Positions 1 through 5,372 of a stretch of 6,412 nt of DNA are shown piece by piece (within the stretch, counting starts at the first letter, position 1; each line of letters opens with the position of its first letter). The position numbers were made by a program, and so were the translations under genes. The DNA comes from Arthrobacter sp. (lineage in GTDB: Bacteria > Actinomycetota > Actinomycetes > Actinomycetales > Micrococcaceae). Under the pieces are notes generated by a model. The model ran no database searches and was not told where the DNA came from. It saw only the letters and a program-made list of their open reading frames with translations. The stretch spans positions 1-6,412 of the forward strand of contig JAODMA010000426.1 in NCBI GenBank assembly GCA_025464545.1, given 5' to 3'.

Positions 1-53
1 TTTTGCCGGGCCCGCTCGCCCCTGGTAGCAGGGTGGAATATGGCCGATTTCGA

Positions 54-84
54 AAACTCAAAGTTTCAAGTTAACCCAAGGTTT
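54..84 (+). repeat. short inverted and direct repeats in the leader
   Basis: AAACT (54-58) and AGTTT (62-66) form a perfect 5-bp inverted repeat around CAA. CAAAGTTT (59-66), CAAGTT (67-72) and CAAGGTTT (77-84) are near-copies in the same orientation, 8 to 10 bases apart, close to one helical turn. The palindrome GTTAAC lies at 70-75. The cluster is just upstream of the candidate promoter elements, so it could be a protein-binding site. The repeats are short and A/T-rich, and chance is a fair alternative. Confidence 0.25.
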
Positions 85-145
85 ATGAAAGGTGGCGGGA
101 CCAGTATTTATTAGGGGAAAATATACCTAAATGCCCACAATCAAC

Positions 146-188
146 CAGCCAAAGCGGCTGTGCTTACCTGTTCGCGCTCGGGGCAAGC
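146..188 (+). other. two adjacent weak stem-loops in the presumed 5' UTR
   Basis: CAGCC (146-150) pairs perfectly with GGCTG (156-160) across a 5-base loop. One base further on, GCTTACC (162-168) pairs with GGCAAGC (182-188) at 6 of 7 positions across a 13-base loop. Both would lie in the untranslated leader of the first gene. No known riboswitch consensus is recognised and no T-run follows, so this is not a terminator. The stems are short enough to occur by chance. Confidence 0.2.
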
Positions 189-230
189 TGTGGTTGGGGC
201 AGCAGACTACGTCATTGAGTGGTGAGGCTG

Positions 231-1082
231 ATGTCCATCCCAAATCTCAAACCCAAGTTGCGCCCCCAAACGGCTCCTCCCCAGTCTGGTCCTTCAGTGA
301 GCGTGGTCATCCCTACCCTCAATGAGGCCATGAATCTGCCATGGGTTCTCCGGCGGATGCCGGCATACGTGGACGAAGTCGTAATCGTCGACGGGCGTTC
401 CCTGGACAGTACCGTCGACGTCGCCAGGGCACTGCGCCTGGACGTCGTAGTTGTTGCCGAACCACGTCCTGGCAAAGGTAACGCCGTGCGGGCAGGCTTC
501 GCCGCCGCCTCCGGCGACATCATCGTCATGCTCGACGGCGACGGCAGCATGGATCCGCAGGAAATCGGCTGGCTGGTCACCCCGCTCCAGCACGAATACG
601 ATTTTGTGAAGGGCTCGCGCTACGTCACCGGCGGCGGATCGGATGACCTGACCAGGCTGCGGAACTCCGGAAACCGAATGCTGACCTGGCTTGCCAACGC
701 AGTTCTGCACAGCGACTACTCCGACCTTTGCTACGGATACATCGCCCTGCGCCGGGAATGCATTGAGATCCTGGAGCTGCAGTCCGACGGTTTCGAAATC
801 GAGACCGAGCTGATTGTCCGGGCCTCGAGGGCAGGCCTTCGGATAGCCGAGGTCCCGAGCCATGAACTGTGCCGCATCTCCGGGAAGTCCAACCTGCATA
901 CCTTCCGCGACGGGTGGCGGGTGCTGCGGACCCTCGCCCGCGAACGCATCGCGTGGGAGGCCCCCACGGCCGGCGCCCGGCCCGAAGCCCTGAGACGGGT
1001 CAAATACAAGTATCCGAGCGTAATGTTCCCCCACATCCCAACGGATCCCCAGAGTGTTCTGGGATTGCGCCCGGGAACCTGA
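231..1082 (+). CDS. family 2 glycosyltransferase, DPM1/DPG-synthase-like
   Basis: This is a cytoplasmic GT-A enzyme of about 283 residues that should transfer a sugar from a nucleotide-sugar donor; the DPM1-like subgroup usually uses a polyprenyl-phosphate acceptor. Visible motifs are the N-terminal nucleotide-binding strand SVSVVIPTLNEA (22-33), VIVDGRSLDST (51-61), the PGKGNAVRAGF block (80-90) and the metal-binding D102-G-D104. The GFEIETEL block (187-194) lies where the family has its catalytic acidic residues. No membrane helix follows the catalytic domain, unlike GtrB-type enzymes. The start is uncertain. ATG 231 gives a short Pro-rich lead into the domain, while in-frame GTG codons at 219 and 222 follow directly after a TGA at 216-218, and none has a good Shine-Dalgarno. 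It is the first gene of the operon. The glycosyltransferase call is firm; sugar and acceptor are unknown. Confidence 0.9.
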   Translation: MSIPNLKPKLRPQTAPPQSGPSVSVVIPTLNEAMNLPWVLRRMPAYVDEVVIVDGRSLDSTVDVARALRLDVVVVAEPRPGKGNAVRAGFAAASGDIIVMLDGDGSMDPQEIGWLVTPLQHEYDFVKGSRYVTGGGSDDLTRLRNSGNRMLTWLANAVLHSDYSDLCYGYIALRRECIEILELQSDGFEIETELIVRASRAGLRIAEVPSHELCRISGKSNLHTFRDGWRVLRTLARERIAWEAPTAGARPEALRRVKYKYPSVMFPHIPTDPQSVLGLRPGT

Positions 1083-1083
1083 G

Positions 1084-2082
1084 ATGCCCCCCACCGCAGG
1101 GTTCCCGACCATTTCCGTTGTTATCTGCTCCTACACGGAGGAGCGTTGGGACAGGTTGATGGGCGCCCTGGACTCCGTCCGGGCCCAGACGCATCCCCCG
1201 CAGCAGACGATCGTCGTCGTCGACTACAACATGGATCTTTACAAGCGGCTCATTTTTACGGTGCCCGACGTGGTGATCGTTGAAAACAGCGGGCCCAAGG
1301 GCCTTTCCGGTGCCCGCACCACCGGGGCCGGGGTCGCGAAGGCGAAGGTGGTGGCTTTCCTCGACGACGACGCCGAAGCCGCACCGGACTGGCTCGAACG
1401 CCTGGCCGCCCTGTACGACGATCCGGACGTCCTCGCAGTAGGCGGACGGGTCGAGCCGCGGTGGGAGGCCAGCCGGCCGGGGTACTTCGCCAAAGAGGTG
1501 GATTGGATCGTCGGCTGCACCTACCGGGGCATGCCGAAGGTCGCCGCTGAGGTCCGCAACGTCATCGGCGCCAACATGTCGTTCCGTGCCGAAGTCCTGG
1601 ACCGGGTCGGCGGGTTCAACCCGTCGCTGGGCCGCCAGGACGGCCTACCGCTCGGCTGTGAAGAGACGGAGCTCTGTATCCGCGCCGTTATGGGCGCCCC
1701 CGGATCCCGCGTCGTCTACGAACCTGCGGCCCTGGTGCACCACCACGTACCCGCCGAGCGCGGCACCTGGCGCTACATGCTGGCACGGTCATGGTCTGAG
1801 GGCCTGTCCAAGGCTCAAGTCAGCCGGATCGTGGGCCACAAACGCGCTCTGGGCCCGGAGCGGCGCTACGTCCGGCAGGTGCTGCCGCGGGCGGTCTTTG
1901 CCGGAACACGCGACTGGATCCGGGGCAAGGACCCTGCAGGCCTGAGCCGTGCGGGCGCAATCCTCGCCGTGCTTGCAGCCACTGCAGCCGGTTATCTGCG
2001 CGGCCGCCGGCTGCCTGCCGGTTCCCTGCCAGCGGAAACAGCCGTGATGCCGCAGGACGAACGGTGGAGGGAAGTCCAATGA
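1084..2082 (+). CDS. family 2 glycosyltransferase, WcaA-like
   Basis: This is a second GT-A sugar transferase (332 residues) of a different GT2 subgroup from its neighbour. The N-terminal strand is TISVVICSYTEERW (9-22), and VVVDYN with D47 contacts the nucleotide in this fold. The metal site is D94-D95-D96 in AFLDDDAEAAPDW. The conserved GANMSFR block starts at 162, and E193-E194-T-E196 holds the likely catalytic base. Near the C-terminus a hydrophobic stretch at about 290-308 flanked by Arg could anchor the protein to the membrane. ATG 1084 comes one base after the preceding stop, with a modest GGGA (1073-1076) seven bases upstream, which suggests translational coupling. An in-frame GTG at 1054 would add ten residues inside the preceding gene and looks less likely. 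The family is clear; donor and acceptor are not. Confidence 0.9.
   Translation: MPPTAGFPTISVVICSYTEERWDRLMGALDSVRAQTHPPQQTIVVVDYNMDLYKRLIFTVPDVVIVENSGPKGLSGARTTGAGVAKAKVVAFLDDDAEAAPDWLERLAALYDDPDVLAVGGRVEPRWEASRPGYFAKEVDWIVGCTYRGMPKVAAEVRNVIGANMSFRAEVLDRVGGFNPSLGRQDGLPLGCEETELCIRAVMGAPGSRVVYEPAALVHHHVPAERGTWRYMLARSWSEGLSKAQVSRIVGHKRALGPERRYVRQVLPRAVFAGTRDWIRGKDPAGLSRAGAILAVLAATAAGYLRGRRLPAGSLPAETAVMPQDERWREVQ
2066..2071 (+). promoter_or_regulatory. strong Shine-Dalgarno before the 2079 small ORF
   Basis: GGAGGG lies seven bases before the ATG at 2079, a near-ideal anti-16S match and spacing and the strongest ribosome site seen in the window. It sits inside the last codons of the upstream glycosyltransferase gene. 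It is too far (80 bases) from the ATG at 2152 to serve the next long gene, which has its own AGGAAG at 2138-2143. This is the main reason to consider the 28-codon ORF real. Confidence 0.45.
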
Positions 2083-2165
2083 AGCAGAGGCACGAGCCCC
2101 GGTCTCCGAAGATGGCCGCTCCGGCAGTCATGACGTCAGGAAGTTTCCGCCATGAGCCAGTCTGA
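2079..2165 (+). CDS. possible 28-residue peptide, function unknown
   Basis: A 28-codon frame begins at an ATGA overlap with the end of the upstream glycosyltransferase gene, the typical arrangement for coupled translation, and has a strong GGAGGG seven bases upstream. It ends at TGA 2163-2165, 14 bases inside the HprK-like gene. The peptide starts MKQRHEPRSP and ends SFRHEPV. It is basic and has no Cys, no signal peptide and no membrane segment. The tetrapeptide RHEP occurs twice, at residues 4-7 and 24-27, encoded by different codons. It could be a functional small protein, a substrate of the adjacent kinase-like protein, or only a leader that carries ribosomes to the next start. No known family is recognised, and a chance ORF cannot be excluded. 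Confidence 0.35.
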   Translation: MKQRHEPRSPKMAAPAVMTSGSFRHEPV

Positions 2166-3252
2166 GCGAGACGTCGTCCAGCAGTCCGGAGCCGCCAGCG
2201 GCGCCGGCTTCGACATCCATGGCGTGGTCGGGATTGATGTCGCGCCGGGTACGCCCGGCGAGTCGCAATTGCGGGACATGCTTGCCCCCTTTCTCGGGAA
2301 ATCCGGCGCCTCCCGGCGGCTCTCCATCAGCGAGGAGGTCTTGCCCATTCCGGGTCAATCCCACGCGGAGGACGCCTACCGTTTCACACCGAACTCGCTC
2401 TATCTTTCCGCGGACCGCGTCCAGATCATTGAAACGGCGGAGGGATACCAGATTCAGGGCAGCGGCGAGCTGCTGACCGCGGTGATTCCTCTGCTGGACA
2501 GGCTCTGCGTCCAGGAAGAGACTGCAATGATCCACGCCGCCGTCGTCGATTTCCGTGGTTCCGGTGTCTTGCTGCCGGCTTGGGGCGGAGTCGGAAAAAC
2601 CAGCACCGTGGCGAAACTTGTGGCCATGCAGGACGTCCGATTCATGGCGGATGACTGGGCCTTCCTCGGCGCAGGCGGCATGCTCATGGGTTACGCGAAG
2701 CCGATGTTCATCAAACCCCACCACCGGGCCATCTATCCCCAACTGTTCCAGGGCGCACGCAAGCCTCTGGCCCCGGGGTGGCTCACGACTCCGGTGGCCC
2801 ACCTCGCCACGGCTGTCCACCCGGTGATTGTGCGTTACCCGAAGACGGCCGCCTTCACCAGACGCTGGTCCCCGGAGCACCGGATGGTGCACCCGGGACA
2901 GGTCTTCGGCCCGGAGCGGATTGCATCAGCGGCACCTGCCCAGCTTGCCATCTTCCTGGAGCGCTACGACGGGGCCGAAGCACGTCTCGAACCCCGCAGC
3001 CCCGATTGGATGACGTCCCGGATCGTCGGCAACTTCCATTCCGAGCTTCCCATGGTTTCCCGCCGGCTCGTCGAAGCCCTGGGTGCGTCCGGTCTGGTTC
3101 CCCTGGAGGAGCATTTCGGGGAGAAAGCCGCCGTCGTGCGGCGGGCCCTCGAAAGCGTACCGTGCTCGCTGCTCCGTTTGCCCGTCTCCTGGTCCGCGGA
3201 CCAGGCATCGGACTTTGTCGCGAATCTGGTGCGCTCAAAGCTCGACGGGTGA
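2152..3252 (+). CDS. HprK-like P-loop kinase/ATPase, substrate unknown
   Basis: This 366-residue, probably cytosolic protein has a central domain resembling the catalytic core of HPr kinase/phosphorylase. IHAAVVDFRGSGVLL (127-141) matches the HprK strand with its conserved His (H128). The P-loop follows as AWGGVGKTS (143-151), with K149 and T150 for ATP phosphate, then MADD (165-168), equivalent to the Asp pair of HprK. The first P-loop glycine is Ala143. The HprK signature needed for HPr phosphorylation is not seen, so a true HPr kinase is unlikely. About 110 N-terminal residues and 150 C-terminal residues are unassigned. Related HprK-like proteins occur in peptide-modification and exopolysaccharide loci, where they may phosphorylate peptides or other substrates (family knowledge). 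ATG 2152 has AGGAAG eight bases upstream. It lies between glycan genes, suggesting a modifying or regulatory role in that pathway (inference). Confidence 0.75.
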   Translation: MSQSERDVVQQSGAASGAGFDIHGVVGIDVAPGTPGESQLRDMLAPFLGKSGASRRLSISEEVLPIPGQSHAEDAYRFTPNSLYLSADRVQIIETAEGYQIQGSGELLTAVIPLLDRLCVQEETAMIHAAVVDFRGSGVLLPAWGGVGKTSTVAKLVAMQDVRFMADDWAFLGAGGMLMGYAKPMFIKPHHRAIYPQLFQGARKPLAPGWLTTPVAHLATAVHPVIVRYPKTAAFTRRWSPEHRMVHPGQVFGPERIASAAPAQLAIFLERYDGAEARLEPRSPDWMTSRIVGNFHSELPMVSRRLVEALGASGLVPLEEHFGEKAAVVRRALESVPCSLLRLPVSWSADQASDFVANLVRSKLDG

Positions 3253-3257
3253 GGTGA
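3251..3257 (+). promoter_or_regulatory. Shine-Dalgarno that fixes the GTG start at 3264
   Basis: GAGGTGA lies six bases before GTG 3264 and overlaps the TGA stop (3250-3252) of the HprK-like gene. There is no ATG nearby in this frame, so this site supports the GTG start. Reading SKLDVSVIVPARN from there places the first glycosyltransferase strand at the usual distance from the N-terminus. Confidence 0.6.
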
Positions 3258-3263
3258 ACGGAC

Positions 3264-5372
3264 GTGAGCAAACTCGATGTGTCGGTGATTGTTCCAGCCC
3301 GAAACGCCGCCGTCTGGCTGCGCGAATGCCTGGAGTCCATCACCGGACAGGGTCCCCGCGAGGTGATCGTGGTCGATGGCTGTTCAACCGACGACACGGT
3401 CGCTATCGCTCGTTCTTTCGGCGCGCAGGTCCTCTCCGACGAGGGCCGGGGGCTGCCCGCAGCCCGCATGCTCGGCGTCCAGAACGCCCACTGCGACGTC
3501 GTCTCCCTGATAGACGCCGACGTCGTCCTGCCGCCCGGCAGCCTGGAGCGGCTCCTGGGCGAATTCGAGGCAGGTGGCTTCGACGGCCTGCAGTTCGGTT
3601 TGGCCAGCGAGGCGGACGGGCCCGGCTACTGGGGATCGGCCCTGGCCTGGCACCACAACCACAGCCGGGTGCGTTCCTGGTTCGGCGTCTGCGCCACCCT
3701 GATCCGCCGCGACTTATTGCTTTCGGTCGGATTCGACGACTCCTTCGTTTCCGGCGAAGACGTTGAGCTGCGGATCCGTCTGGAGAAGGCCGGCTATCGG
3801 CTTGGCGTGTCCCCCACCACCGTGGTGCGGCACCGGTTTGCCGACACCTTTGCCGGGGCACGCGACCAATGGGAGCAGGACGGCGCCGGAATGGCACGGA
3901 CGATCCGCAAGCATCCCGCGCGGGCGGGCTGGATGGTGGTGCTCCCCCTGCTGGCCACCGTCCGGGGCGTGGGGATGTCACTTGTTCGCGCCCCCCGCTT
4001 CTTGCCGTACTGGCCCGGGTTCCTCCTGTTCAACTACCGCTCCATGATCGGCGAGATCCTGCGGCCCGCAGGCCAGCCCCTCTCTTTGGTGGGAAACGCT
4101 GCTTGGCTGGCGGCCGCGCGGGTGGCACCGATGGTCACCGGCTTCCTCTTTTGGGCGCTGGTGGCACTGGTACTGCCCCCCACCCAAACCGGGTTGGGAT
4201 CCGTGGTGATTTCGGCGGCGCTCCTTACGGTTCAATTGGGCATGTTCGGCGTGGGCCCCGCCACGTTGACCCTTTTGCCCGGGGAAGCAGACGGCGGCCG
4301 CCGCCTCATCGCTACCAGCCTGCTCACCGTGGGGACCTTTTCACTCGCAGTGGCCATAGGGCTCGCCGCGATCACGAACTCCTTCGGTTCCGGCGTCGGC
4401 GAGGCCTGGAACAACCCCCTGGTCACGGTGCTGTTCCTCATTACGGCCGTCTTCGCCGCCGTCGCCTATCAGCTGGACCACATCGGTCTGGCTCAGGAGC
4501 GCGCGGACCGGGCCCTTATCCGCAGCATCATCCAGAGCATCGTCCAGCTCGCCGTCGTGGCTCTCGCCTTCATTCTTGGAATCCACGAATTGTCGGTCGT
4601 GGTGGCCGCGGTCGCTGCCGGTGCCATGGTCAGCGTGGTTGTGGGACTGCGGCAGCTCCGCCGCGCCCGGGTCGCCCCCGACTGGCAGCATGGACTACGG
4701 CCCAAACACGCCCTGAAACTCCTGAAGCCCGGGCTGCCGAACCACGCCCTGATGCTTGCCGATCGCGCCCCGGGTTACCTGCTCCCCCTCATCGTCGCCG
4801 CCACTCTCGGCCCGGCAGCGACAGCAGCCTGGTACATCGTCTGGATGATGGCCTCGGCCGTCTTCTTCGTGCCCCAGTCCGCTGGGTTCTCGCTCCAGAC
4901 CGCCCTGGCCGGAACGCGTTCGCGGCCCGGGCTCGTCGCTTCCGCCATCCGGGTAAGCCTCCTGCTCACGCTGGTGACCGGCGGGCTTCTCGTATTTATC
5001 GGGCCCTGGCTGCTCCGTTTCCTGGGTCCGGACTACGCCTCCGCGTGGGTGCTGATTCCCATTCTCGTGCCGGCGCTCCTCCTGGGCTGCATAACGCAGG
5101 TCTACTACGGGCTGTGCCGGGCCCAAGGGCGCCTCTTTGAATCCACCGCCCTCGCCGTAGTGGCCGCGGTCCTGGTTCTCGGGCCGGCCCCCGCAGTTGC
5201 CCACTCATATGGCCTCACGGGTGTCTCGGTGCTATGGTCCCTCGCGCAGTCTGCGGTGGCCCTGATCGCCGGCTGGCGCCTCATCGCACTGACCCATACC
5301 AAGGCGTCCTCCCCGGCCGTCCAAGTTCCTTCGTCGGCGAGCCAGGAGCCGACCGGGATGGAGACACCATGA
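3264..5372 (+). CDS. GT2 glycosyltransferase fused to Wzx/MATE-like flippase
   Basis: This 702-residue protein has two parts. Residues 1 to about 220 are a GT2 sugar transferase: DVSVIVPARNAA (5-16), VVDGCSTDDT (36-45), metal-binding D84-A-D86, and SGEDVEL with E165-D166 as the likely catalytic acidic pair. A linker with one or two hydrophobic stretches (about 222-262) follows. From about 273 to 675 there are roughly twelve predicted membrane helices, laid out like polysaccharide flippases of the Wzx/MATE superfamily, with a charged cytoplasmic segment around 465-490. The C-terminus is a short Ser/Pro-rich tail. Each half is close to the usual size of a free-standing protein. The frame is open throughout, and no good internal start with Shine-Dalgarno is seen near the junction (about 4056-4090). 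A likely role is to add a sugar to a lipid-linked glycan and flip it to the outer face. The GT half is sure, the flippase half likely. Confidence 0.88.
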   Translation: MSKLDVSVIVPARNAAVWLRECLESITGQGPREVIVVDGCSTDDTVAIARSFGAQVLSDEGRGLPAARMLGVQNAHCDVVSLIDADVVLPPGSLERLLGEFEAGGFDGLQFGLASEADGPGYWGSALAWHHNHSRVRSWFGVCATLIRRDLLLSVGFDDSFVSGEDVELRIRLEKAGYRLGVSPTTVVRHRFADTFAGARDQWEQDGAGMARTIRKHPARAGWMVVLPLLATVRGVGMSLVRAPRFLPYWPGFLLFNYRSMIGEILRPAGQPLSLVGNAAWLAAARVAPMVTGFLFWALVALVLPPTQTGLGSVVISAALLTVQLGMFGVGPATLTLLPGEADGGRRLIATSLLTVGTFSLAVAIGLAAITNSFGSGVGEAWNNPLVTVLFLITAVFAAVAYQLDHIGLAQERADRALIRSIIQSIVQLAVVALAFILGIHELSVVVAAVAAGAMVSVVVGLRQLRRARVAPDWQHGLRPKHALKLLKPGLPNHALMLADRAPGYLLPLIVAATLGPAATAAWYIVWMMASAVFFVPQSAGFSLQTALAGTRSRPGLVASAIRVSLLLTLVTGGLLVFIGPWLLRFLGPDYASAWVLIPILVPALLLGCITQVYYGLCRAQGRLFESTALAVVAAVLVLGPAPAVAHSYGLTGVSVLWSLAQSAVALIAGWRLIALTHTKASSPAVQVPSSASQEPTGMETP

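Larger units (their letters stand above)
1..218 (+). promoter_or_regulatory. AT-rich non-coding leader, probable promoter region
   Basis: No convincing gene is seen here. By count, 41-130 is about 39% GC, far below the GC-rich genes that follow; such a dip before the first gene of an operon in a high-GC genome usually marks a promoter. The best -10-like hexamer is TATTTA at 105-110, with a poor -35-like TTTATG at 82-87 (17-base spacing); another AT-rich patch, TATACCT, lies at 122-128. Neither matches a consensus well, so the exact start of transcription is not assigned. If it lies near 115-135, the transcript has a 5' untranslated region of about 100 bases. The left edge may hold the tail of something outside the window. 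Confidence 0.4.

Noticed and set aside
20..33. CCCTG-GTAG-CAGGG hairpin as a terminator of an upstream gene
   Set aside because: The stem is only 5 bp and no T-run follows on either strand, so a rho-independent terminator cannot be supported.
1..130. JUMPstart/ops element upstream of polysaccharide genes
   Set aside because: The ops core GGCGGTAG is absent. GGTGGCGGGA at 91-100 is only superficially similar, and the element belongs to enteric bacteria.
131..325. 64-codon ORF beginning in the leader
   Set aside because: It is out of frame with the GT2 gene and overlaps it by about 95 bases. The nearest AGGGGA (113-118) is 12 bases away, too far for a good ribosome site, and no domain is seen.
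294..1112. 272-residue open frame on the minus strand
   Set aside because: It is antisense to a clear GT2 gene with intact motifs and shows no domain of its own.
2128..2892. 254-residue open frame on the minus strand
   Set aside because: It is antisense to the HprK-like gene, whose P-loop and Asp-pair motifs show that the plus frame is the coding one.
2152..3252. Genuine HPr kinase/phosphorylase (hprK)
   Set aside because: Only the ATP-site core matches. The HPr-recognition signature is not seen, the flanking regions differ, and the genomic context is glycan synthesis.
3869..5140. 423-residue plus-strand frame inside the GT-flippase gene
   Set aside because: Its translation is Arg/Pro/Gly-rich with no domain, while the overlapping frame gives well-formed membrane helices. 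It is a frame shadow.
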